64,000 nucleotides of DNA from assembly GCA_002943765.1 (NCBI GenBank), contig PQWQ01000007.1:436501-500500 (forward strand), given 5' to 3'. Positions 12,556-24,800 of this stretch are shown here, piece by piece. The stretch is from Psoroptes ovis (taxonomy: Eukaryota; Arthropoda; Arachnida; Sarcoptiformes; Psoroptidae). The position numbers and the translations under genes were made by a program. The notes beneath the pieces were generated by a model. It did no database searches and had not been told where the DNA came from. It was given only the letters and a program-made list of their open reading frames with translations. Positions within the stretch are counted from its first letter, which is position 1. Each line of letters opens with the position of its first letter.

Positions 12556-14326
12556 GCTTAGAGCTTTGAGGTTCATTTTATTTATTTCGACGATACGTTT
12601 CATCGAAAATAAACGTACTGCAGCACTGGCGTTGGCACACATATGGCTGAATTTTTATTTTTTGAAATAAATAAATTTTGATGGAAATAAATGATTTTGT
12701 TGCTGCTGCTGTTGTTGTTGTTGTTTCAAATGGGAACTTTCATTCTCGGCGAACCAATGATAATGATGATAATAAATAAATGAATGGAATGGATGGAAGT
12801 GAATCAACGAACTAACAAAACGAAAATAATAAATTCTGGTCAAAAAATAGAATAAATTCTGGTCGTCATATCCGTCGATTATTATTATTATTATTACAAT
12901 AACAAACACATATTGAACACATTAATTTCGTACAAAAATAATAATACAGGAAGAAATCAAACTTACCCGGTATTTTTTTCGTTTATTTTAGTTTTAATCA
13001 AAATTTATGTACCATAAATATATTGAAATGAAAATATATGGGGCCATAGATAATTCCAGATTCAGGATTATAACTTTTGAATTCAAAAAAAAAATTTAAT
13101 AAATTTATTCGATTCTTTAATTCGATGAAATCGATTATTATTTTTTTTGTTAATTATTTTCAATATTTACATCGAATATTCATTAAATTCTGTCGTTGCG
13201 AAAAATTATTCACAGAATTCAATGTCATTGTACGCCTTGAAAAACAGCAGTAGGAAGCGTCGACACAATAAATGCAAATGCTTCTTTTGAAATATGATGA
13301 TTACTATGAGAATCTATGAATATGAATGAATTATGAAATGTGCAATAAATCAGAATAATCAGAATAATAATAATAATTCTATAGCCTGTCATTGACAATA
13401 ATTTTCTCTTATAATTTAATATTCAAATTTTCTCCTCTCGATTCGTTTTCACATGAATATTTGATTTCAAATTATTTTTGTTTTGTGTTGAACAATGAGA
13501 TGATTTATATTAAATGAATGAAACAAAGGGAAGAAATGATTTAATTTTTATTTTTGATGCGCGCCAAATTTCATATTTTGATTCGGTGGAGGATTCAAAG
13601 GAGAGATTTAGGCCTTTTTATTATTATTTTGGGGACCCGAAGATTCTCTCTATGTTGAAGTATTATATTCTTTGTCACAAGAATAAAAAAGCGATTGTCA
13701 CACACAACAATTGAAACGAAATCAGACTGAAACGATCATACACTAAATCAACGAATGGAATGAAGCAGAATGAATGAACCAGAATGAATTTCATTTTATC
13801 AATGAATTTTGATCAAAGAATGAATATTCTAAAATTTCAAGTCCATTTTGGAGAGATATTCAGGCTAAGGGCTTCTATATTTTTTGGTATGTTTATTAGT
13901 GCAGATATATAGAGACCCGAGAATTTTGGAATCGACTCAATTGTGATTTTTTTTTTTGTTCAGTGCTTTGCCACAGCAGCAGTTGCAGAAAATTTTTGTT
14001 TAATCAAAAGCAAACAACATTCGGGAAAAAGGGTAGAAGTCTATAGATTTAAGGGTACAGTGCTTTTCATGTTCAAATAAATGTTTCAAAATGTTCGAAT
14101 CGAATACACTGAAAATAGTCTAAAATAGTCTGAAATAACTGAAAATGGAAATATCAATTTCAATTGGAGCCAATTTCTTCTTCATTTCACAAACATGTTC
14201 TTTCTTACATTAATTCACATAATATTTAAAGAATTCAAATGCAAGATTTATCAATGCTTTATCATCATAAAATGAAACTTTTTTTTTCATTTCATTTTCT
14301 TAGAGATTTTGCAAAGTTTTTAGAGA

Positions 14327-14408
14327 TTAGGTTGTCCGCAAAGTTTTTTCCGGTTATATCGTTGAAAAAATCATTGGAAAATCGGCAAGAACTTTGCGGA
14401 CAACCTGA
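14327..14408 (+). mobile_element. Hairpin MITE copy 12, class B
   Basis: TTAGGTTGTCCGCAAAG to CTTTGCGGACAACCTGA. The two arms carry matching changes (CCGCAAAG / CTTTGCGG), so the stem stays paired. Core has GGTTATATCGTTG and TCATTGGAAAATCGG. Confidence 0.9.
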
Positions 14409-14698
14409 ATATTATATACAAAGAATTCATATGAAAATATTCGGAGAAACAGAACAAATTTATGCACGAGGATATATTTGAATAAATTTCCATATTATAA
14501 TCATGTTTTCAATGGATTCAAAAGGTAACCCAACGACAAACGGTTTAGTGTAAAATTCAAGCCCAAGATGTTGGAATTCTAGGCCATTGTGAAGAATGGA
14601 AAAATTTCCATTGTGAATCATGAAAGAATTCGTTCAGTGGGAAAAATAAAGGACAATGCATTGATATGAAATGCGATGGTTCAATATGTTTATTGTTA

Positions 14699-14782
14699 TT
14701 AGGTTGTCGTCCGAAAAGTTCTTGCCGATTTTCCAATAATTCTTCCGCGATATAACCGGCAAAAACATTCTGGACAACCAAA
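14699..14782 (-). mobile_element. Hairpin MITE copy 13, class B
   Basis: Reverse class B. The left end has a small duplication (GGTTGTCGTCCG); the core is TTCCGCGATATAACCGGC; the right end is GGACAACCAAA followed by TA. Confidence 0.87.
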
Positions 14783-15239
14783 TATTATTCTTATATTTCT
14801 CGCATATATTTTATTTGTCCTAAATACTTTCTTTCAATTTTCGAAATTTTCCAAAATTTTCAAAATTTGACCCATGAGATTTTACTTAAATTGAAAATTT
14901 ACGTCTTTCTTTTTTTTCGAAAAAAAAAAATTTATACATCTTATTATTGGGAAGATGATGATGATAACCAATGATATTTACCAATGAAAAATACATGAAC
15001 AAACATACACACACACACAAGGACTTGGGTCCATGATCATTCATTATTATTCATTACATTTAGATTATACATGTGTGCATCGATTCATGTATTAAATATT
15101 CATTGGTTTGAAATGTACGAAAATTTTACCTTATTCCAGACAAGGAAAAATAAAAGGAATGAAAATCATATCATTGTTAAAGCTTCATACATTCATTCAT
15201 TAATAATAATAGCAGAATCAACCTTTTAGATTATTATTA

Positions 15240-15319
15240 TTAGGTTGTCCGATATGTTCTTGCTGATTTTCCAATTATTTTCTACGATATAATCGTCAAA
15301 AACTTTTCGGACAACCTAA
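15240..15319 (-). mobile_element. Hairpin MITE copy 14, class B
   Basis: Reverse class B, core TTTTCTACGATATAATCG; ends TTAGGTTGTCCG and CGGACAACCTAA. Confidence 0.9.
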
Positions 15320-15479
15320 ATTCTTGAAAACCAAACCAAAAATAGACCCCACAAATGGAAAAATGCTAATCATACTTTGATCATGATGATTCTACTTTTG
15401 TTTTGTTTTTGATCTACGTACAAATATTTGATATCATTGATTTTATTCAATTTGGACTCAATTTAATAATAAAATAATA

Positions 15480-15561
15480 TTAGGTTGTCCGTAAAGTTTT
15501 TCACCGGTTATATCGTAGAAAATAATTCCAAAAATCGACAAAAACTTTTCGGACAACCTAA
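15480..15561 (+). mobile_element. Hairpin MITE copy 15, class B
   Basis: Class B, GGTTATATCGTAGAAAAT in the core; ends TTAGGTTGTCCGTAAAG and CTTTTCGGACAACCTAA; TA on both flanks. Confidence 0.92.
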
Positions 15562-15959
15562 TAATAATAATGGAAAAAGTTTTCTTTTGTTTTTTCTCAT
15601 TGTTTTTGCTGATCTGATGTTTGAATGTTTGAAAAGTTTTTTGTTTTGTGATTTTGAAATAAATAAATCAGCCGATTTCAATCTAATGAAAGCAAATAGA
15701 GAAGAATGAAGTGAAATTTGAATGAAATTCCCTAGAAATTGGCCAAGAGTTTTGGACCCGAAAAAATTGAACCAGGTTAAACTATATTATCTAAGGGTCA
15801 TTTGATTAAATATTATTAATATAAAAGTTTCACATAATTCAAGAATAATATTATTGAATTATATTTGTGAACAATCGAATGAAAAAAATTATGAAAAATC
15901 TCGCTAAAAACTTTGGCTGAAAATCATAGTTTTGAATGATGATAATTTGAATATTATTG

Positions 15960-16039
15960 TTTGGTTGTCCAAAAAGTTCTTGCCGATTTTCTTATGATTC
16001 CCTACGATTTAATCGACAAAAACTTTTCGGACAACCTGA
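15960..16039 (-). mobile_element. Hairpin MITE copy 16, class B
   Basis: Reverse class B (CCCTACGATTTAATCG); ends TTTGGTTGTCC and CGGACAACCTGA, then TA. Confidence 0.88.
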
Positions 16040-16272
16040 TAATTTGAAAATTTCGAATAATAATTCAAATCAATTTTCATCAATCAATAGCCAAAACATA
16101 TGTGAAATATCTGTGTATAAATGAACTATCAATCGATCAATCAATCAATAGATTTATTGAATTGAATTTTTCCCAATTAATTGATTGATTGATTTAATCA
16201 AATCAAATCAATCAGATCAAATTGATTTAGTTTAAAGTAAATGAATTTTGAGTTTTCAACATTTTTTTTTTA

Positions 16273-16351
16273 TTTGGTTGTCCCATAAATTCTCGCCGTT
16301 TTAAAAATTTTTTTTATACGAAAAACGGCAAGAACTTATAGGACAACCTAA
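16273..16351 (-). mobile_element. Hairpin MITE copy 17, class C
   Basis: Reverse class C: TTTGGTTGTCCCATAAAT … ATACGAAAAACGGC … CTTATAGGACAACCTAA, with TA flanks. Confidence 0.87.
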
Positions 16352-16639
16352 TACTTCATTATAAGACCAATGAAAAGAGCCAAAAAAAAAAAAATCATTC
16401 AAATGAAATCAATTGATGTAAAAACAATTGTGCAATCACAATTCGGAAATTAATTCCGAAGAATCCAAATTCAAGAATGTTGAAATTTCGATTCTTTGTT
16501 CATCAGGGGAAATTTCATCACTCCGAGAATTTTGACTTAAATATAATGAAGACAATCGGGAAAAAACAATAATAATTCAAGAATTAATTTAATCATTTCA
16601 ATTCAATTGATTATTCATTTATATTCGAAATTGAATTAA

Positions 16640-16719
16640 TAAGGTTGTTTGCAAAGTTTTTGCCGATTATATCGTAGAAAATCATTGGAAAATTGGCAAA
16701 AACTTTTCGGACAACTTAA
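16640..16719 (+). mobile_element. Hairpin MITE copy 18, class B
   Basis: Class B with an intact core (GATTATATCGTAGAAAATC) but decayed ends (TAAGGTTGTTTGC and CGGACAACTTAA). Confidence 0.86.
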
Positions 16720-17095
16720 TAATTCAAACTAATACTGAGAAGAAAAAAGAAAAGTTTATTTAAAAAAAAGGAAAAAATTTGATTTATTTTAAGGAGAGAG
16801 AAGAAGACAATTTAAATGAGAATATTCTTATATTAAAGTAAATACAAGCAGAATATCGATTATATCTTCGTGTATATATTGAGTTTCTCAACCAAAGAAC
16901 CCAGTAAATTTAAAACGGGATAAGTTTCAATTAAACTTGTTCTCCAAAAATCGAAACAACAACAACGACAAATGTAATTGAATGAAAACACACACAAATC
17001 AAAGGAATTGGATTTTGAATTGTGAAATCGAATAACAAGAAACAAGCATACGAACATATGTCTTTTTTCTCCTTTATTTCTTATCCCAGAAAATA

Positions 17096-17176
17096 TTAGG
17101 TTGTCCGAAAAGTTTTGGCCGATTTTCATGAACAACTCTATTGTGATTAACCGGAATAAACTTTGCAGACAACTAA
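17096..17176 (+). mobile_element. Hairpin MITE copy 19, class A (GTG variant)
   Basis: Class A core CATGAACAACTCTATTGTGA; left end TTAGGTTGTCCGAAAAG; right end decayed to GCAGACAACTAA. Confidence 0.87.
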
Positions 17177-17346
17177 ATACATAACGAGATTCGGTACATT
17201 TTTACAAACGAAAAAACGAAAATAAAAAATCAAATAGCAAACATCAGCCATTTTAAATGTGGGTGAAAAAAACCACCACCACACACCAGACACATATACA
17301 CGCGAATACAATTCAATATTTCAACATTTGTCATGAATTCTTTATA

Positions 17347-17432
17347 TTAGGGGTTGTCCGGAAAATTCTAGCCGATTTTCATGAGCAACTCTTTCGTCAT
17401 TAACCGTATTGAACTTTTCGGACACCATCTAA
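17347..17432 (+). mobile_element. Hairpin MITE copy 20, class A
   Basis: Class A core CATGAGCAACTC followed by a diverged stretch. The left end has two extra G (TTAGGGGTTGTCCG); the right end is CGGACACCATCTAA then TA. Confidence 0.85.
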
Positions 17433-19047
17433 TATTTTTACTTTTATCACCATTATTATTATTATTATTTATCAATTCAATAGAAGTAAAATCAAATATA
17501 CAGAAAAGGCAAAATTTTCATTTCATTTTTTTCGACAAAATTTTTTTTTGCAATTGTTTTTTGGTTGAATTCAAAAAAAAATGCAAAACAAACAAACATA
17601 GAAAATACATTCAAAATGAACGGAAATGTCATTGCATTCATTTGATTTTGTCGTTTTTTACTTGTTATTGATTATTATTATTGCATTTACAAAAACATTG
17701 GCCAATATATTCGTTTTTTTCAAATGTAATAATGATTCTTTCAAAATTTCATTTTATTTATTTAGCAGGGTAAATTTTTTCCATACGAAAATCTAAATAA
17801 ATAAATTCTTTTAAAATGTAAATACACCGATTTTTAAAATGCATTTTCAGGGGCCGAATGTTCAGATGTTTTTGGTTTGGATTCTAAGATTTTTCTAAGG
17901 ATGTTGGTCGGATGTATAACCATCATCAGCACCGATTCCGATATTTCCTTGGAATTCAAACGATATCAATTGATTATTCTTTTATATTTTGGTTTCTTTT
18001 CATTCACAATTCTTTCTTTCATTCAATTCATCTGATGACAATGGAAATCTTGTGTTTGAAATTGTAGCACTGAACAATTTTGAATAAAGGAAAAATCGAT
18101 GCATCGATGTGTATTTACATTGGATTTACACACACACACCATACATGAATGCATGTACAACATCCGTTGTATTGAAGCACAAAACAAATACAAAAATAAA
18201 CAAATCGATAATGTATTTATGAAAATGAAAATATTATTTTTCAGGAATTCAAAGCATACGTTCAAGACATTCGTATTGTTTTTTTTGGTTCTGTGTGTTG
18301 TTATTGGGATTATTATTTTTCCAATATATTTTCAATGGATAAATGAGCTTTACATACATGCCAACCATATGGATATTACATGTCATAACCATTTGATTTG
18401 AAATATCCAGGAGTATGCAATGAATATTGCAAATGGCTGCTTCATTTAAGCCAACAAGATTTATTCATTTAATTTCAAAAAATCTAATCAATTTCAATTT
18501 CCTCAAAAAATTGAAATTGGCAAAAATCAGTATCAGTGAAAAAAAACCAGAATAATAATAATATTTATGATATATATGTTATATGATAGATTTTAATAAG
18601 GTTGTCCAATAAGTTCTTGCCAATTTTTCGAATTGAAAAAAATTCAAAAAACGGCAAGAACTTATGGGACAGCCTCAATAAAATTCACTTTTTGAATGTA
18701 TTAAATACAACAAATGAATTGATCGTCAATGAACGACAGAAAAAACAAGGCTAAACAAATGTTAAATCACAAAATATAGTTTTACATTGAATTTAATTGA
18801 ATTGATTAATTTTTAAATCTGTTTATGGAATTTTGAAAGCAAATTTTTTTCAGGGAATAATAATTCAATGAAATTGAATTATATTTTTCAAATTTTGCTT
18901 ATTTGAAAAATTCAAATAAAATAGAATTTTAAATGTGTTCATTTATTGATAATTTAAATTAATAATTCAAATTAATTTCAATCATTTTTAATTAATTTTC
19001 GACCCATTTTATTTAGCTCAATTCAAATTTTCAAAATAATAATAATT
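17433..19047. other. FUT8 upstream region
   Basis: Non-coding AT-rich sequence with one class C hairpin MITE. A poly-purine/pyrimidine-poor stretch directly precedes the FUT8 ATG. I see no clear TATA box at a convincing distance, and the 5' untranslated region may contain an unseen non-coding exon. Confidence 0.5.
18597..18678 (+). mobile_element. Hairpin MITE copy 21, class C
   Basis: Class C: TAAGGTTGTCCAATAAGTTC … TTTTTCGAATTGAAAAA … GAACTTATGGGACAGCCTCAA, then TA. It lies about 370 bp upstream of the FUT8 start codon. Confidence 0.86.
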
Positions 19048-21435
19048 ATGACGAATGAATTACTGAATAAATCATCTAAATGTTGTTATTATTATCATAA
19101 AATCAATAATAATAATAATCATAACAATAAATGCTGTGATTATAATCATCATAAACATTGTAATAATAATAATAATCGTCATCATTATCATCATTATTGT
19201 AATAATTATTATTGGTATTATTATTGCAGCAGCAATAAATTTCAAATATTTTTAATAATTATAAATTTAATCCTGTTTACATTATTATATTTTTTAACAT
19301 ATCAAATTATTTGTAATCATATTTCAACCAATCAATATAATCTAAATGATAATAAATTCATCGATTCGTACATTGAATCAATAGATTCAATAAAAAATTC
19401 AAAACAACAAACGAATCAATCAACAGATTCATTAGTTGATTTAAATTTTATTATCAATCAACAGCAGCAGAAGCAGCCAAATGATAATAAATATCGAAAT
19501 ACTAACAACGATAATGATGGTGGAATATTATTGAATTATGTACAAATCACTAGTTATTTGAAAACAAATTTAGATGTATTTTATGATTATTTCAATAATA
19601 ATCATGAAAATAATCATGATAATGCTAATGATAATCAACCAAAGCAACAACAACAACAACAAAAACAGATGCAACACAGATTTCTCAAAGATTGGTATAG
19701 TTTAATGTACATATTGATTGAACAATTAGATTATACGATCAACAATGATGATCATGATTATTATTATGTAGAAAATAATAAAGATGAAATTAATGAGCAT
19801 CAATTTGATTACGAAAAACAACAACAACAACAGCGACGACGACGACAACGACAACGAACGATAATGCATCGACGAATCAATCGGAATCAATTACAATCAA
19901 GAAAATATGAACAAATCGAAATGAAAAATTTAATTTGGAGCAAATTAGATCAATTACAGAATCCAAACAGTATTTCAACGACTGAAATTTACAAGAATAA
20001 TACAAAATTGCCAAAAACAACAAATTGTAAATCTATTAAAAAATTAATATGTGATTCAAATAAATCATGTGGTTATGGTTGTTTGTTGCATCATTTAGCA
20101 TATTGTTTCATAGCATCACTGGCATTGAATCGTACATTGATTCTATATCCATATAATGTTGATGGGGGTATTAATAATGTCAACAATCGACAACAACAAC
20201 CGCAACAACATTATCATTTATATAATTCATTTAAATCAATCAATTCTGTTTGTGGTGATTTATCGAATGATGTCATTAATAATAATAGCAATAAAACAAA
20301 TAAATCATTCGATTGGTTATCGAATGCCATAAACATTAATACGGCAATCATCAATCACCGAAAATATCAATTAAAAATGAATAAAACACGCAAACGAAAT
20401 CATGGTCGATTGTTTTCGAGGAAATTCGGGGTCCAAAATAATGATTCGACTAATTACAACGAGGGAAATTTGAATTTCAATGATTTTATTGATCAATATG
20501 AAGCAATATATTTGCCAATAATTGAAAATTTAGATGAACAAATTCAATTTCGACCGATGGCCATACCAAAACAGCTACAATATCGATTACAACGATTAAC
20601 ACGTATGCCATTTGTGCTGTTTTTAGGTTCAATCATCAGCTATATAATGCGTCCGAATGATTCAATGGCCAGAAAACTGCATGATTATCATAAACGAATA
20701 AATTTTCGTACGAATGATGGTGAAATAATTGTAGGAGTTCATGTACGTCGAACTGATAAATTGAATTTAGAAGGTGATTATTATTCACTAGAAAAATATA
20801 TGGAAATTGTTGAACGTATCTATCGGCGAATTGATGTTAAAGATGCGATTATGTACCGAAATCTTAAAGATAGGAAAAAACGTGCACGCAAGATTTATCT
20901 AGCGACGGATGATGAGAATGTATGGCTTGATGAAGTGCCGAAATACATCAAAAAGGGTTATGAATTTCTAGGCGATATTAATATCACTCGTTTGGCGGCA
21001 CCAGAAACTCGTGATACACTTGAATCATTCGAAGGATTCCTGTTAGATTTATTATCACTGAGTTCAACGGATTATTTAGTTTGTACATTCAGTTCACAAG
21101 TATGCCGCTTAGCATATGAACTTATGCAAATACAATCACCTAATGGTCATGATCGTTCAATTGATTATTATTCATTAGATGATCCATATTATTTTGGTGG
21201 ACAAATTTCACATCGTTTACAAGCAATTATGGATCATAATTATAAAAATGAAAATGGACAACATACCTTCAAGGTGGATGATACATTGGGAATTGAAAGC
21301 AATTTACACAATGGATATAATAAAGGTGATTTATTCGAGAAAAACACTGGCAAATTTCGTCATGAATCATTGTCGTATCCAAGATTTAAAGTCATTGAAA
21401 AAATTGATACAACATCATTCAAAGCATTTGAATAA
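19048..21435 (+). CDS. FUT8: Alpha-1,6-fucosyltransferase (core N-glycan fucosyltransferase, FUT8)
   Basis: Transfers fucose from GDP-fucose in alpha-1,6 linkage to the innermost GlcNAc of N-glycans, in the Golgi. A single open exon of 795 codons, longer than the 575-residue human enzyme because of Asn, Gln and Arg/Gln tracts (about 95-285 and 380-400). Residues 1-64 are an odd Tyr/Asn/His/Cys-rich cytoplasmic tail, followed by a type II signal anchor at about 65-88. Catalytic hallmarks are present: GVHVRRTDK at about 563-571 with the paired Arg needed by FUT8 enzymes, LATDDE near 618-623, CTFSSQVCRLAYE at 679-691, and YSLDDPYYFGGQ up to 719. The tail from about 720 matches the C-terminal SH3 domain of FUT8 (DTLGIESNLHNGYNKG… YPRFKVIEKI). 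It lies 381 bp before the BLOC1S2 start on the same strand. A polyadenylation motif AATAAA follows at 21491. The family call is firm; activity of so expanded a protein is assumed. Confidence 0.95.
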   Translation: MTNELLNKSSKCCYYYHKINNNNNHNNKCCDYNHHKHCNNNNNRHHYHHYCNNYYWYYYCSSNKFQIFLIIINLILFTLLYFLTYQIICNHISTNQYNLNDNKFIDSYIESIDSIKNSKQQTNQSTDSLVDLNFIINQQQQKQPNDNKYRNTNNDNDGGILLNYVQITSYLKTNLDVFYDYFNNNHENNHDNANDNQPKQQQQQQKQMQHRFLKDWYSLMYILIEQLDYTINNDDHDYYYVENNKDEINEHQFDYEKQQQQQRRRRQRQRTIMHRRINRNQLQSRKYEQIEMKNLIWSKLDQLQNPNSISTTEIYKNNTKLPKTTNCKSIKKLICDSNKSCGYGCLLHHLAYCFIASLALNRTLILYPYNVDGGINNVNNRQQQPQQHYHLYNSFKSINSVCGDLSNDVINNNSNKTNKSFDWLSNAININTAIINHRKYQLKMNKTRKRNHGRLFSRKFGVQNNDSTNYNEGNLNFNDFIDQYEAIYLPIIENLDEQIQFRPMAIPKQLQYRLQRLTRMPFVLFLGSIISYIMRPNDSMARKLHDYHKRINFRTNDGEIIVGVHVRRTDKLNLEGDYYSLEKYMEIVERIYRRIDVKDAIMYRNLKDRKKRARKIYLATDDENVWLDEVPKYIKKGYEFLGDINITRLAAPETRDTLESFEGFLLDLLSLSSTDYLVCTFSSQVCRLAYELMQIQSPNGHDRSIDYYSLDDPYYFGGQISHRLQAIMDHNYKNENGQHTFKVDDTLGIESNLHNGYNKGDLFEKNTGKFRHESLSYPRFKVIEKIDTTSFKAFE

Positions 21436-21490
21436 CGAAATGTGATTTTAAAATATTAAATATATTAAGACATGTCTCAGCATTTTTCAA

Positions 21491-21496
21491 AATAAA
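21491..21496 (+). terminator. FUT8: Polyadenylation signal of FUT8
   Basis: AATAAA 56 bp after the FUT8 stop codon. A second AATAAA group at 21754-21770 is an alternative and lies just before the next gene. Confidence 0.55.
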
Positions 21497-21816
21497 GATT
21501 CATGTTCAAAATTTTTCATTTAGTAATTCAATCAAATTACATTCACATTCACCAACAACCGATGGCGTTAATTTCGACATGAAAATATTTTTAAATTTTG
21601 TTTACATTTTTCATTTGATCAAAACATCTGGTATATTTCATTTAATAATTTGATTTGATTGCTATTTTTGTTTGTATACATTTTGAATATTATTTTAAAA
21701 CATTTTATGATCATTTTATTTTGAAAAATTCAAAATTTATTATCCTTAAAACGAATAAAGAAATAAATAAACATTTAATCGTTAAGCAATAATCTATGAA
21801 CAACGAATGATTCATC

Positions 21817-24800
21817 ATGATGGAAAATGATCATCATAAAGAAACAATAAATCGAGAACAACAATCAAAGCAACAGGCATCAACAATAACTAATGAAGCA
21901 GCAATAACAAATGTCAATGATAATCGTAATAATAATAATAACGATAATAATAATGATGCCAATGTTTCAAGCGTTCAAATGCAACAATCAAATAATGATG
22001 AAGATCTGAATACAAACATTGATATCGGTATTGATGCAACAACATTACCATTATATGATTCAAAAAAACAATTAATAAATTGTAGCCAGGAATTGTTCAG
22101 TAATCTACGAAATTATATTACATCTGAAATTGAATGTATGTTGCTGCTGTGCTTGTGCTTATATATTTTGAAATATATTTAAAGCTTTGTTCTAATTTCA
22201 TTCATTTAATGAAATTGTGTGATATTGCACTGATTTCTTATTTTTGTTGTTTAAAAAAAAATTTAAATTTAGTGACATTAGAAGATTATAAATTATTGGA
22301 AGCAATGAACAGCTGTACAATGGAAAAATTTCAGGATTTAACTCAGATTGCAACGAAAATTCACGGAGAAAATGAAATATTAAATCAAAATTATCAAAAA
22401 TTGTTGCCAAAATTAGATATTATTGATAAATTGGATTCAAAAGTGACCAGATTAGAAAAAATGGCCTATGCGATCGATGCTTATTCAAAACGTTTAGGTA
22501 TTTTTCTTGTTTCTGAAATGAATATTCTTTAATAATTCTGTTTTTGACAAAAATTACCAAAAAAAAGACCTGAACAATCACAACAATAACCTCTGAGAAT
22601 AATAACAATCTTCATTGATTGAAGATGATTAATTCAATAAAATTGAAAATCCTCGACCTTAATTTTTTTTTCTAAGAAAAAAAAGTTTTTTTCCATATTC
22701 TCTTGTTTATTTATTTCAAATAGAATATATGTGTGTAACAGCAGAACAACAGAAACCCAAATATTAACAATGCAAGGTTTTTTTTGAAAAACATATTTCT
22801 ACAATCATGACAAATAAGTAAAAAAGAACTTTATTCTTTATTTCAAACATCTTTTGAAATAAAGTTTCAATGTATGTATTTCTCTCTTTTCTGGAATAAA
22901 TTAGTATTCATATTATGAATCGAGAATAGAAATTTTCAACTGAGAAAAATAAATAAACAAACAAACAAATGAATAAGTTCCGAATATCATTGAATTATTA
23001 TGATTATCATACTGGGAATCACCAGAAAAAATATTTTCAAAATCTGTTTTTGAAATGAATAAGAATGAAATAATTTTAAAATTTAAATTCTCTCTCTCTC
23101 TTTGTGAATATTGATATTTGGATCAATGTAAAATGCAATTCAAAAATATATACGAATTGACATTTAAAAATTTTATTTCATTTCATTTCATATTTTTCAT
23201 ATGAAAAATAAGGTTAAACACATTAACCGTATAGCCGAGAATACGTGATGACATGTAAAAATATTTCATTCGAGAATGGAATATTCTATCGAAAAATTCT
23301 CCCGAAATTCTTTAAGAAAAATAAAACTTTCCCTCAAATAATAATAATAATTTAATGACATATTTCTTCTTCGTTCTTAGGGTTAGGTCAAAAATAAAGT
23401 TCAAAACATATAACATTTTTTTATACGATCATTCAAATAATGATCATATAATTTCGGTTGTTGTTGTTGTATTTATTCATTGAATTGTTCGAGAATTGAA
23501 AAATAAAGTTTGTAAATCGATATAAATAAATAAATAAATAAACTCAAATAAAATGAATTGAATGTATTAAAAATGTTAAAGACAAACATAAATTTTTTTA
23601 CAGTTATTCTCATTTATTCCGAGTGTGCAATATGCAAGCAGTGCACAAGCACCATAAACTTGTATGAATAAATGAATTTACAAGCGGTATTTTATATTTT
23701 TATTTAGTTAACTTCAATATTTTCAATTCTAAAAATATTCTGTTTTTTTTCTTCTTGGAAAGATAATCATCATCATGATGTTTAATTGTGTTATGGCTGT
23801 AGTAATACTGTGTAGTATTACTACATTAATATACTGTAGTTTAATGTGTTTTACACACTGTGTATGATTCGAAAGTTAATATTTGAGTTAAATTTAAATT
23901 AAGATTTTTTTACAGTAATTCAAAGTGTATTGAATGAATGTATGTGGTAAAATTGAGCAAAGTTTACACTGGCAAAAGCTTTAATGCAAAGGCTATAAGT
24001 CTTTACAAAAAGGCAGTGAGTGAGACTAAAGCTTGATAAATTTAGCAGGTTTATTTCTTTGAAGATTAAGAGAAATTCAGAGGTGACTAATGTTTTTTTT
24101 TGCGAATCAAAGACTTCTCGTGTAACAGAATTTGACATAAATATTATTATTGTATTGTTATCATTAATTCATTAATCTTATTAATATTCGATATATGTTT
24201 GAAATTGAATTAAATGTATTCAGTAAAAAAAAATCATAATTAAACAATATTATGTTTTATCTTATGGTGAAAATTGGCCATCAATAATCACACTAAAACA
24301 CACACACATTCAACTGTGAATAATTTGCCAAAAAAAATCATTTCAAATCTAATACGCCCATAATAATAAATATTATTATTTTAGATAATTATAAATATTT
24401 GGTTGTCCGAAAAGTTCTGGCTGATTCATATGAGCAACTCTATTGATTAAGCCGAATGAACTTTTCGGACAACCTAAAATATTTCTGATATTATTACGAT
24501 TATTATTATTGCTAAAGTGTAAAAGCAGACTATTTGGATGCGAACATTTTGTGACAGCAGCAGCAGCAGCAGCAAACAAACGACAACAAAATCATTTGTT
24601 GCCTGTTGTTGTTGTTGTAAATGTTATTACAATTATTATTACTTAGTCTCTAAAAATACAAAGTTATTAGCCGAATAATTTTTATATTTATTCGATTCAC
24701 CAGTAAATATTCAATATACTAAAGCGTTTAATTTTTTTGAATATTCAAATAGAGAATAGTATTGAGTTGTCCCACAAGTTTTTTCCGTTTTTAAAATTTT

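Larger units (their letters stand above)
1864..14326. other. Long gene-poor, MITE-bearing AT-rich stretch
   Basis: No open frame here has a domain, a plausible start and a codon pattern that I can support; short frames are random or read through repeats. The stretch contains hairpin MITE copies 2-11, a CAGGG-ended palindromic element (8113-8274), a hAT-like element (12377-12555), a (CA)n microsatellite, and many short ATT, GATT and CATT runs. No tRNA or rRNA gene was recognised. Confidence 0.6.
14327..17432. repeat. Cluster of nine hairpin MITEs
   Basis: Nine independent copies (12-20) of the hairpin family lie in 3.1 kb. All three classes and both orientations occur, separated by 160-380 bp of unrelated AT-rich DNA. 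The spacers are not copies of each other by eye, so this is clustered insertion rather than a tandem amplification. No gene is seen between the elements. Confidence 0.85.

Noticed and set aside
14239..15709. Short open frames with recurring peptides such as ENRQ(E/K)L(F/C)GQP
   Set aside because: The repeated peptide is simply the class B hairpin element translated; other copies give the same string in several frames. It is not a protein family.
19048..21435. Dictyostelium-like origin because of AT-richness and Asn/Gln runs
   Set aside because: An Ig/EGF Vein-like ligand, FUT8 with an SH3 domain, BLOC1S2, an MFSD4-type carrier and mariner and hAT elements together fit an arthropod much better.
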